This document shows positions 56,368 through 64,000 of a stretch of 64,000 bases of DNA, piece after piece. The stretch is from contig JADJMZ010000001.1 of NCBI GenBank assembly GCA_016709315.1, forward strand, positions 248,001-312,000, in the 5' to 3' direction. The notes below the pieces were generated by a model. It was not told the DNA's origin. It worked only from the letters and a program-made list of their open reading frames with translations, and did not search any database. Positions within the stretch are counted from its first letter, which is position 1. Each line of letters begins with the position of its first letter. The position numbers and the translations under genes were made by a program. The stretch is from Ignavibacteria bacterium (lineage in GTDB: Bacteria; Bacteroidota; Ignavibacteria; Tepidaquicellales; Tepidaquicellaceae).

Positions 56368-56979
56368 TTGAAATTCTTTAATAAACTTGCAAATACTTTT
56401 ATAAGCACCGTAAAAATTGTTTACGGTGCTTTTTTTATTGCTTTCCTCATCCTTTCCTGTACTTCACAAAAATCTTTTTCACAATTTAAACTAAATGAAA
56501 TTAAATTGCATGAAAGTGCAGATAATATTAATTCAGACACAGTACCTAAAAAATCCAACGCCAATACTGTATTTAAAATGAAAAAAGATCCATGGAAAGC
56601 AGTTCTGTACTCAGCACTGCTTCCCGGAGCCGGACAGGTATATAATAAATCTTACTGGAAAGTACCTGTAATCGCAGGACTCGGAGGTTATTTTGTTTAT
56701 GAATATATCAGAAATAATAATAAATATATAGAATACAAAGACCTTTATCAGAATTCTCAGAATACAGGCAATGCTTCAGGAGATCCTCAGTTGCTGGCAC
56801 TGCGTGAATTTTACAGAGATCAGCGTGATAATTTTATTATTTATTCGGTGATATTATATGTAGTTAATTTAATTGACGCTTATGTTGACGCTCAGCTTTA
56901 TGATTTTGACGTTAGTGAAAAAATTAAAATCTCTTTTTTAAATAAGAACAATATGGTAAAACTAAGTTACGGGTTTTAG
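56368..56979 (+). CDS. DUF5683 family protein
   Basis: 203 residues from a TTG at 56368. Signal-like stretch FFIAFLILSC, then DUF5683: DPWKAVLYSALLPGAGQVYN, KSYWKVPVIAGLGGYFVYEY, and a second helix IIYSVILYVVNLIDAYVDAQL. The family is widespread in this phylum and unstudied. A strong terminator hairpin (56404-56436) lies within the first 23 codons, so either the true start differs or the hairpin attenuates the gene. Confidence 0.8.
   Translation: MKFFNKLANTFISTVKIVYGAFFIAFLILSCTSQKSFSQFKLNEIKLHESADNINSDTVPKKSNANTVFKMKKDPWKAVLYSALLPGAGQVYNKSYWKVPVIAGLGGYFVYEYIRNNNKYIEYKDLYQNSQNTGNASGDPQLLALREFYRDQRDNFIIYSVILYVVNLIDAYVDAQLYDFDVSEKIKISFLNKNNMVKLSYGF
56404..56436 (+). terminator. Intrinsic terminator (secG), inside the DUF5683 reading frame
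   Basis: Eleven-pair stem agcaccgtaaa / tttacggtgct, five-base loop, followed by seven Ts. It is the best terminator shape in the window and lies 42 bases after the secG stop. Confidence 0.8.
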
Positions 56980-56999
56980 TGTCTTAAAACCTTTTTACT

Positions 57000-57025
57000 G
57001 CTTGCTAAGCCCTAGCTTAGCAAGC
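57000..57025. repeat. Hairpin after DUF5683
   Basis: Ten-pair stem gcttgctaag / cttagcaagc with loop ccctag. No T-run follows. Possible 3' end processing or weak terminator. Confidence 0.5.
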
Positions 57026-57036
57026 TAAAACTCGAC

Positions 57037-57149
57037 AAGTTATTTTAAAAGTTTAACTCATTTATTAACCTCCCCCTGCCCCCTCCTTGGCAAGGAGGGG
57101 GTTTTGGTGTGGTCTTGAATTGAAAACTGATAATTGCGTAACTTCAGTT
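57037..57149. repeat. Inverted-repeat element D, partial copy of C
   Basis: 113 bases matching 51565-51677 with scattered differences, including the cctccccctgccccctcctt palindrome and the right terminal repeat tgcgtaacttcagtt. The left terminal repeat found in C is not present here, so the copy is truncated. Confidence 0.7.
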
Positions 57150-57171
57150 AAATATTAAATTTTTGAACTTA

Positions 57172-58597
57172 TTAATATCCGAATACATCCTTCAGAGTAA
57201 GAACTTTTACCTTGCCGTATTTCTCAAGAGTTCCCATATCAAGTTTCTTTAAATCACCGAGGACAAGTATAACATACTTTTTATTGCTTACATACTTTTT
57301 CTGAAACTCCTTTATATCATTAAAAGTCAGACGCGGAATTTCTTCGTAAACATTTTTCTCAGATCATAATCCAGTCCTAATTTTTTGCCGCTTCAAATGC
57401 ATACAGAATATCCGACTTAGTGATCCGGTCCGATTGAATCTGTTTAAGTAATGAATTTTTTGAATTCGTAAAAACAATTTCAGATTCAGGCATGTTGTTA
57501 AGTAAGTCTGTCATTCCGGCCATAGCTTCGGGAAGTTTATCTGCCTGAGTTCCTATATAAGATACAAGATAATTCGGTTTATCCTTCTTAACAGGTGTCT
57601 GATAACCGGAATAAGTCGAATATGCAAGAGCTTTTGACTCCCTCATCTCCTGAAAAAGTATTGACTGCATTCCGCCGTCGAAATACTGATTGTACATGTC
57701 TATTACAGGAATTTTACTCTTATCAAATTCGGTGCTTTTTGAAAGCATTATAATCTCCGCCTGCTGCATATCATAATTCACTACATAAACTTCATTCTCT
57801 TTTATGTCTCGCTCTGTAAATTTATTTTTTACTGATGACGTTTTAAACTCTGACGGGGTTTTATGCTCAATGTCCAGAGTCTGCACAAGCAGATCCTGCG
57901 GCTCAGGTCCGTAATACAGAACTCTCTGGCTGTACGACATTATATTTTTAATAATGCTGATAAGTTCTGACGGCTTAACATTCTTTAATTCATCTTCAGA
58001 TAATCTGTATGTAAACGGATTATCCTTTCCGTATTTTCCGTAATTAACCAGTCCGCTTCTTAAAATTACATTCTTGGAGAGCTTTGCATTTTCACGCTTT
58101 GTAAGAATATCAGAGATCAGATTGTCAAGAGACTCCCGGTTTTCTTTAGGATCGGAAAATAATTTTTCAAGAAGATTCGCCGCTTTGTCAAAATTTTCTG
58201 TCAATCCGGTAAGACTTACAGTAACCTGATCTTCAGAAACACTTACATTATATGAACTCGCAAGTTTGTAAAATTCTTCCCTGAACTGTGTCGGGGAATA
58301 TTCAGAAGTTCCGAGATAATCCAAATAATCTATTGCAAGAGATAGTTTTCTGTCCTGATTTGTCCCAAGGTCTATCAGATAAAACATATTATAAATTTCA
58401 TTCTCATTATTCTTCAGATAAAAAACAGGAACATTATTCTTTAATTTTAATTCTTTGATTTCATTTTTAAAATCTAAAAAAACCGGCTGTATGTCTTCTG
58501 AAGGTTCATTCAGAATAGTTTTGACAAATTCAGACTGATCTTCCCGGTTTACCTTTACAGGACTGATCTCGGGCTTTTCAACTTTTACCTTGTTCAA
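57172..58597 (-). CDS. M16 peptidase, C-terminal half (split from the next gene by a frameshift)
   Basis: An open frame of 406 residues (57377-58597) is the non-catalytic half of an M16 protein: KNNVPVFYLKN, DEDELKNVKPSEL-like runs, and MQSILFQEMRESKALAYSTY. It ends early at AAKN. In other frames the ending continues, KLGLDYDLRK then NVYEEIPRLTFNDIKEF, to a stop at 57172. Two A-runs (plus-strand T6 at 57381-57386 and T5 at 57353-57357) are each one base short. Its 5' end also joins the upstream half if T6 at 58609-58614 had seven Ts. So 57172-60117 is best read as one gene of about 982 residues. Confidence 0.85.
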
Positions 58598-60117
58598 ATC
58601 TTCTCCGGTTTTTTGTAAACTATAACATAATTATTATTAATGTTCTCATTTACAAATTTTACAATATCTTCTTTTGTAATTCCTGATAATCTGTCCACAT
58701 TGAAAATATATTTTTCCCATGGAATGCCAAGCGCAAATGAACTTACAAATGCATCAGCTCTCTGATCATTGTTTTCGTAAGCCCTGATCTGATTTAGTTT
58801 CATATTGGCAATGATAGAAGATATCAGCCAGTCGGGAAATTTTCCCTGCTTAACAAGTTCGATCTGTTGCAACAAAAGATCCCTTACATTTTCCAGTGTC
58901 TGTCCTTCCCTTGGCTTTCCTCCCAGATAGAATACAGAATAATCTTTATTTATGTCCGTAGATGAATAAGCTTCAATTACTTTCTGATCCTGATTAAGAT
59001 TCAGATCTATAAGTCCCGCAGCTCCGTTACTCAGTATCTGATCAAGTATGACAAGCATATCAGCTTCCCTGCTTCCGGCGCCCGGCAGTCTGTAACCGAA
59101 TCTGATAAACTCCTGAGAAGGACCTGTCACCTCTTTTACGACCGGACTTAAAATCGGATCTTCCGACGGAGGGACAAATTCAGATACATTCTTTTTTGCA
59201 AACATTCCGAAATATTCATCTATTAAAGCTATTGTCTTTTCCGGATCAAGATCTCCCGACATGCATATAGCCATATTTTCCGGAACGTATCTTTCATTAT
59301 AATATTCTGTTATTTTTTTAATGGAAGGATTTTTCAACTGCTCGACTGTACCGATAGTCGTCTGTGTTCCGTAAGTATGATTCTTAAAAAGATTTGCATA
59401 AAACACTTCCCAGACTCTGTTGTTATCATTGTCAATATCCATATTTTTTTCTTCGTAAACTGTTTCGAGTTCAGTATGAAATAATCTCATAACAGGATTT
59501 CTGAACCTTTCGGATTCAAGCTCAAGCCAGGGTTTTATCTGATTAGACGGTATGTCATTAACATAAACAGTCTGTTCGACTGAAGTATATGCATTTGTTC
59601 CCTGAGCTCCGATTGACGCGATCATTTTATCATATTCATTTGCTATTGCATAATCAGAAGCAAGATAAGATACACTGTCTATCTTATGGTAAATAATCTT
59701 TCTTAATTCAGGGTCTTCAGTTTGTCTCCTCTGTTCATACAGAGAGATGATAGTATCAATAAGAGGTTTTTCTTTTGCATAATCGGATGTTCCGTATTTA
59801 TCCGTTCCTTTAAAAAGCATGTGCTCAAGATAATGCGACAGTCCCTGCGCATCATGAGGATCGTTCTTACTTCCGGTGGCAACTGCAATGTATGTCTGAA
59901 TTCTCGGCGTGTTCTTATTTACTGTCAGATATACTTTCAGTCCGTTATCAAGAGTATAAATTCTGGCTTTGAGAGGATCGTTTTCAACTGTTTCATAATT
60001 ATACTTTCCGTCAGATAAAGTCTGTTTTGTCTGTGAAAACAAAATTGAATTTGCGGAAAATAATACAGATGTAATTGTAACTAAAAAGATATAAGATAAT
60101 TTGGATATTCGTGTCAT
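58594..60117 (-). CDS. M16 zinc peptidase, N-terminal catalytic half
   Basis: 507 residues. Signal peptide (IFLVTITSVLFSANSILFSQ). Inverted zinc motif HYLEH (H95, E98, H99) with the distal Glu region ELETVYEEKNMD. The active half of a pitrilysin-type peptidase facing the periplasm. The frame ends VIVYKKPEKI; one added A gives VIVYKKTGEDLNKVKVEKP, running straight into the other half. The 258-base gap upstream is AT-rich with no clear promoter. Confidence 0.9.
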   Translation of the reverse strand: MTRISKLSYIFLVTITSVLFSANSILFSQTKQTLSDGKYNYETVENDPLKARIYTLDNGLKVYLTVNKNTPRIQTYIAVATGSKNDPHDAQGLSHYLEHMLFKGTDKYGTSDYAKEKPLIDTIISLYEQRRQTEDPELRKIIYHKIDSVSYLASDYAIANEYDKMIASIGAQGTNAYTSVEQTVYVNDIPSNQIKPWLELESERFRNPVMRLFHTELETVYEEKNMDIDNDNNRVWEVFYANLFKNHTYGTQTTIGTVEQLKNPSIKKITEYYNERYVPENMAICMSGDLDPEKTIALIDEYFGMFAKKNVSEFVPPSEDPILSPVVKEVTGPSQEFIRFGYRLPGAGSREADMLVILDQILSNGAAGLIDLNLNQDQKVIEAYSSTDINKDYSVFYLGGKPREGQTLENVRDLLLQQIELVKQGKFPDWLISSIIANMKLNQIRAYENNDQRADAFVSSFALGIPWEKYIFNVDRLSGITKEDIVKFVNENINNNYVIVYKKPEKI

Positions 60118-60375
60118 CAGTTTGTTTTTATTAGAGAAGTTTATTTAATTATAAATTTAATGTATTAATACAAGATATTATATATAAAGGTTTCGGGATA
60201 TGTGAATTTTGCTTTTAGCCGGGATTAATTTGTATTAATAAATACTTTCATAATTTTTTCTTGTAATATTTAATAATATATGAATATATTTAAATGATCT
60301 TTCCATTAAACCTTTTCAAACAATCGTTGTCTTAACTGCAAACATAAATTAATTTAACCCTCAGAAAGGAAAAAT

Positions 60376-61368
60376 ATGAAACCGGCAAAAAAAATTATCA
60401 ACACAGCTTTATTACTTTTTGTAATAATGATCTCAGCTTATTTATCCGGATGTGATAAAGACAATCTCACTGACCCTGCTTCCCTGACAGATGATGAATA
60501 TCTGACTACGGTGGCAATTAACACAGCATTCAGTTCGGATGCTGATGATGACGACAATCTCTTTGCAAATGAAGTTATGGATTTTGATTCCGAAGGACCA
60601 GTTGAAGACGACGGATCCGGTTTTGATACTCCGATAGATTCTCTTAAGAAATGGGGACGAAGAGTTACCGGAGTAAATATAAATACAAGCATTACTACAA
60701 CAGGCGATACAATAAAGAATGTGGAAGTTAAAAGAACTATAAATGGTAATTTCATTATAGTAGGTTACATTAACGGCAATCTTGATTCGACTGTAAAGCC
60801 GTATTCACAGGAACAAAAAAGGTTAGTAACATTTAAAAGAATTCAAAGAAAATCTCATCCGAGATTCAACTGGAGAGTATATCAGTATACTGCAGTTGAC
60901 GGCGAAACGCAGACTCCTCAGTCAGGTAAAAGCAATATTGTGATAAATAAAGTTGAAATTTATAAAAACAACAGTCTGCTTGCGACTCTTACCGGAACAG
61001 ACTTCACATCAAATATCTTTACATCAAAATATTTCGGCGGCAACGGATTAATAGAATTCAACCGCGGAGATCAGGTTAAGTTAAAAGTTTTTGCAACAAG
61101 CAATCAAAATGACACTGATATTGTTTCTTATCACTGGGCGAGAAATTCATTCGGATTCCACAGAGAGAGTTTTGTTATGACATCTCAGACACCGAACGGT
61201 TCGAATTTCGACAGGACTTATGAGAAGACATTCCAGATATATTCGCAGCATAATCACGGTAAGCACAATGCTTTCTTAAGCGCAAACACAAGGAAATCTC
61301 TTTATGACAATTCTCCCTCATTGTTCTCTTCCACTTATATGGGATTCCCTTACAGAGTAAGACCGTAG
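60376..61368 (+). CDS. Hypothetical lipoprotein with acidic N-terminal region
   Basis: 330 residues. Lipobox LSGC (Cys about 26), then a highly acidic stretch with DADDDDNLF and EGPVEDDGSGFD, then a basic beta-rich domain (RRVTGVNINTSI, FKRIQRKSHPRFNWR). A good AAAGGA site precedes the ATG and a strong terminator follows, so it is a single-gene transcript and likely well expressed. I do not recognise the family. Confidence 0.75.
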   Translation: MKPAKKIINTALLLFVIMISAYLSGCDKDNLTDPASLTDDEYLTTVAINTAFSSDADDDDNLFANEVMDFDSEGPVEDDGSGFDTPIDSLKKWGRRVTGVNINTSITTTGDTIKNVEVKRTINGNFIIVGYINGNLDSTVKPYSQEQKRLVTFKRIQRKSHPRFNWRVYQYTAVDGETQTPQSGKSNIVINKVEIYKNNSLLATLTGTDFTSNIFTSKYFGGNGLIEFNRGDQVKLKVFATSNQNDTDIVSYHWARNSFGFHRESFVMTSQTPNGSNFDRTYEKTFQIYSQHNHGKHNAFLSANTRKSLYDNSPSLFSSTYMGFPYRVRP

Positions 61369-61394
61369 TTATCGGTTAATTTTTATATTTTTAC

Positions 61395-61423
61395 AAAGGA
61401 GCGGTTTATTCAGCCGCTCCTTT
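61395..61423 (+). terminator. Intrinsic terminator
   Basis: Stem aaaggagcgg / ccgctccttt with a nine-base loop and eight Ts from 61421. It ends the acidic lipoprotein gene. Confidence 0.85.
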
Positions 61424-61500
61424 TTTTTAATACAGTATAGAAATAAAATTTCAAGGAAAATAAATGTGATAAGAATTACAAACTGAGATTTTGCCTCAAA

Positions 61501-61557
61501 GACTCCAAGACACTAAGAAGAAAAGTTTTAAAACAGCAATCTTTGTGCCTTGGAGTC
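61501..61557. repeat. Imperfect inverted repeat
   Basis: Arms gactccaagacactaag (61501-61517) and ctttgtgccttggagtc (61541-61557) pair in about 15 of 17 positions. It lies in the 561-base gap before rsmG, together with element B. Confidence 0.55.
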
Positions 61558-61565
61558 ATTAGGTA

Positions 61566-61856
61566 ACATCCGTCCAAAACGTTGAATGGAAGTTTTGTGA
61601 CAAACTTCTTCAATGGTTTCCCCCATCTTTATAATGTAGTGTAATGTTAATTGAAGTTGTATGACCTCCCCCTGCCCGCCTTCAGCGGGCTTCCCCCTCC
61701 TTGCAAAGGAGGGGGATTAAGGGGGTGGTCATTATGTTTTGAGGAAAACTTTTTAAATTAGAAAGTTTGGGAGGGTTTAAATTTTAAACCGTAGATATTA
61801 TTGTTTTAGATGCAAAATTAAAAAGTAATTTACTCATTTCAAAACGTTTTGGACAC
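61566..61856. repeat. Inverted-repeat element B
   Basis: Ends gtccaaaacgtt (61572-61583) and aacgttttggac (61843-61854) are perfect inverted copies. The left 22 bases are identical to the left end of element A. The middle holds a third copy of the G/C palindrome family (about 61671-61727), here with an extra small hairpin (gcccgc cttca gcgggc) inserted. No gene seen in it. Confidence 0.55.
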
Positions 61857-61929
61857 CACTGCTTTGTGGTAAGAATATTTAAAATTATATACATAAAATT
61901 CAATTATAAGAATTGTTATCTTGCATTTA

Positions 61930-62574
61930 ATGGAACTGCTAAAAAGATTTATTGAAATAGAACTGAAAAAGGATTCGTCTTTATTTATTAATGAATTTAT
62001 TCTTTTTGAGAAGCTCTTGCTTGAGTGGAATGAAAAAATAAATCTGATATCAAGAAAATCTGTTTCTGCGGAAGATCATATAATTAATTCCATTTTTTTC
62101 CTTACAAAATACAGTTTTGATAATGTTAAGTCTGTTGCAGATATCGGCTCAGGCGGAGGGTTTCCGGGGATTCCGCTGAAGATACTTTTTCCTGAGATCA
62201 GGATCACACTTATTGATTCCATCAGGAAGAAGGTCAACGTTCAGCAGGATATTACAGAGAAAATGAATCTTAAGAAGATCGAAGCAATATGCGGCAGGGC
62301 GGAAGAATTATCTGTTCAGACAAAGTATAAATCAAAATACGATATAGTAATTTCAAAAGCTGTTTCATCACTGGATAATCTTTATCTCTGGGGAAATAAA
62401 TTTCTGAATTCAAACGGAGAAATGATCTGCATCAAGGGCGGTAATATTGAAGAAGAGATCAGTTCTCTGTTAAAACTAAAAAAAAACTTATCAGTTGAAC
62501 TAATCAGCTTTGAAGACCTGCTGCCTTACTCAGTAGACGATAAAAAAATAGTCGTAATTAAAAACAAATTTTAA
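61930..62574 (+). CDS. rsmG: 16S rRNA (guanine-527-N7)-methyltransferase
   Basis: 214 residues from the ATG at 61930; a TTG at 61921 is in frame but less likely. LLLEWNEKINLIS, then the SAM-binding motif VADIGSGGGFPGIPL, DSIRKKV and the substrate-pocket motif ISKAVSSLDNLYLWG. Methylates G527 in 16S rRNA. Ten bases separate it from the next gene. Confidence 0.94.
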   Translation: MELLKRFIEIELKKDSSLFINEFILFEKLLLEWNEKINLISRKSVSAEDHIINSIFFLTKYSFDNVKSVADIGSGGGFPGIPLKILFPEIRITLIDSIRKKVNVQQDITEKMNLKKIEAICGRAEELSVQTKYKSKYDIVISKAVSSLDNLYLWGNKFLNSNGEMICIKGGNIEEEISSLLKLKKNLSVELISFEDLLPYSVDDKKIVVIKNKF

Positions 62575-62583
62575 TTTTACTTT

Positions 62584-64000
62584 ATGATCTTACGAAAAAA
62601 CTTTCTTTAATTTTATTAATTTACCTTTTTCCTTCATAAATTTATTTTCACAGACTTCTCAGACAACAGAAGTCAGCGGAACTGTCAAAGATGCAAAAAC
62701 AAATAAGCCGCTCGAATTTGTAACCGTAAAAGTCGCTGACACTTCTTACGGAACTACTGCAGACAAAAACGGCAAATATCTCATCCGTCTGAATCCGGGA
62801 GGTCATAAATTAATATTTTCATACATTGGATATTTTACCGATACTTCCAATGTTTATGTAGAAAATGAAAAGATCGAGAGAAATATATTCCTGAATCCAT
62901 CCGAACTTCTCACCGAGCAGATAGATGTTTACGGAGAAGATCCGGCTTATGAAATTATAAGAAAAGCTATTGAGTACAAAAAGAAATTCAAACAGACACT
63001 TAATGAATACGAGTATAACGCATATTCGAAATTTGTCATAAGATCAAATCAGAGTGACATTCCAAAAAAAGATATTGAAAAAGATTCTTCCGGAAAAAGC
63101 AAGCTGCCTATATTCGGAATTCTTGAATCCGAGACAAAAGGATATTTCAAAAAACCTGATCTTGAGAAACAGATAGTAACAGCCAAGCGTGAAACAGCAA
63201 ACATTGCCCGGGGTTTTGCACTGCCTTTCGTTGTGAATTTTTATGATGAGGATTTAGATTTTAATGAATTCAAAATTCCCACTCCTCTTGCCGACAATGC
63301 TTTTGATAATTACGATTACAGGTTAACCGGCACGACTTCAATGGATTCGACGAGGATCTTTATGATTGATGTAATTAACACTTCAGAGATCAGACCTCTG
63401 CTTGCCGGGACAATATATATTGCAGACAGTATTTTTCGCTGATGAGAGTTGATCTGACTACAAACGACGCAGCAAAACCGCTTGGCGTCAGCAAAGTCAA
63501 CTTCAAACAAAAATTTTCTCCTTATTCAGACAATAAAAATTTGTACTGGATGCCGACTGACGTGGAGATCACAGCTAACGGTTCGTTTGCAGGCATTGTT
63601 AAATTCGAAGCAGAAGTCTTTACCATTGTTTCCGATTACAAATTAAATAAAAAAGCGCCGGCGGGAATTTTTGACGATTACATTGTGAAAGTAATGCCTG
63701 ATGCAAAGAAAGATTCCTCTTACTGGAAGGATAAACAGCTTGTAAAAATACTTCCGAAGAAAAAAACGCATACAGAATAATCGAATCCGAAACGCGCAAA
63801 AATGAAAACAGCATTAACATAGGACTGACCTCTGTTAATTACGGAAAAAAATTCACATCAAATCCTCTTAACTATTACAGATTCAACAGGGTCGAAGGCA
63901 GCTCTCTTAACTTTGATCTGAATTACAGAAGCAAATTCGGAAAGGTAATCCTTAACTCTGAGATCGGTTACGGATTTTCCGATAAGAAACTGAAGTACGA
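62584..64000 (+). CDS. DUF5686/carboxypeptidase-regulatory-like outer-membrane protein, broken by frameshifts and cut by the window end
   Basis: The ATG at 62584 opens a signal peptide that runs into the mature part in another frame. From 62654 the frame is open to 63442 and encodes a CarboxypepD_reg-like domain (EVSGTVKDAKTNKPLEFVTV, YGTTADKNGKYLI) and then DUF5686 (YEIIRKAIEYKKKF, NEYEYNAYSKF). Frames change again at T5 63432-63436 and A5 63744-63748, after which the correct frame (NTSEEKNAYRIIES) stays open to base 64000. The leader needs one more base in A6 62595-62600 and in T5 62626-62630. Probably a surface-associated barrel; the end is beyond the window. Confidence 0.8.

Noticed and set aside
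55518..61856. Integron attC sites (gttgaat fits GTTRRRY)
   Set aside because: The partner core sites and the attC fold are missing, and no integrase is present; the match is short enough to be chance.
1..64000. Prophage, integrative element or plasmid region
   Set aside because: No integrase, transposase, phage structural or conjugation gene was seen, and gene content is ordinary chromosome throughout.

Overview
The window comes from an AT-rich member of the Bacteroidota/Chlorobiota superphylum, most like an Ignavibacteria-type organism. The evidence is a subtilase with a type IX secretion (T9SS) sorting tail, a clade II type nitrous-oxide reductase cluster, families typical of this group (GWxTD, DUF5683, DUF2851, DUF5686/carboxypeptidase-regulatory), few Shine-Dalgarno sites, and several promoters of the Bacteroidetes form TTG-N20-TAnnTTTG. 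It is a chromosomal, mostly housekeeping region. I saw no prophage, integrase, transposase or CRISPR array.

Layout. 1-2.6 kb: end of a lipid-linked glycosyltransferase, then lpxA, a CYTH protein and panB. 2.6-9.6 kb: an unknown lipoprotein, an M1 aminopeptidase and a very large secreted S8 protease. 9.6-12.1 kb: HU, tRNA-Ser(CGA) and a long-chain acyl-CoA ligase. 12.5-16.8 kb: a GntR regulator with a palindromic operator at its promoter, followed by a compact trimeric [FeFe]-hydrogenase (HydC/HydB/HydA-like). 17-24.7 kb: glgA, a GmhB-like phosphatase, an unknown lipoprotein, an outer-membrane protein, glyA, tatC and a polyprenyl diphosphate synthase. 24.7-33.5 kb, minus strand: glutamate dehydrogenase, an unknown secreted protein, bamD and a thioesterase lead into a system I cytochrome c maturation cluster (ccmA, ccmB, a lipoprotein, ccmC, ccmD, ccmE, ccmF). 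33.9-41.6 kb: a SulP transporter, rimO, GWxTD, DUF58, TPR and DUF2851 proteins. 41.6-48.7 kb, minus strand: a nitrous-oxide respiration operon reading ric (di-iron repair), cytochrome c, nosZ, a membrane protein, nosL, nosD, nosF, nosY. 49-51.5 kb: a Crp/Fnr regulator, SemiSWEET and glyQS. 51.5-64 kb: GDP-fucose synthase-like, four-helix-bundle protein, aldehyde dehydrogenase, DUF423, secG, DUF5683, a split M16 peptidase, a lipoprotein, rsmG and a DUF5686 protein running off the end, with many intergenic repeats.

How it fits together. Ccm supplies c-type cytochromes; NosZ and its lipoprotein cytochrome use them for anaerobic N2O respiration. A perfect Fnr-type palindrome lies about 41 bp upstream of the predicted start of the ric-nos operon, and the neighbouring Crp/Fnr protein has the matching ExxSR recognition helix. 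The hydrogenase provides redox balancing with NAD(H).

Two things stand out. First, at least six genes (an OMP, nosL, nosZ, ric, the M16 peptidase, the DUF5686 protein) are broken by one-base frame changes, nearly all in A/T runs of five or six, while the other frame encodes the expected protein. Assembly or basecalling error is the simplest reading. Second, the gaps carry several families of inverted and heptad repeats, including two pairs of related elements.
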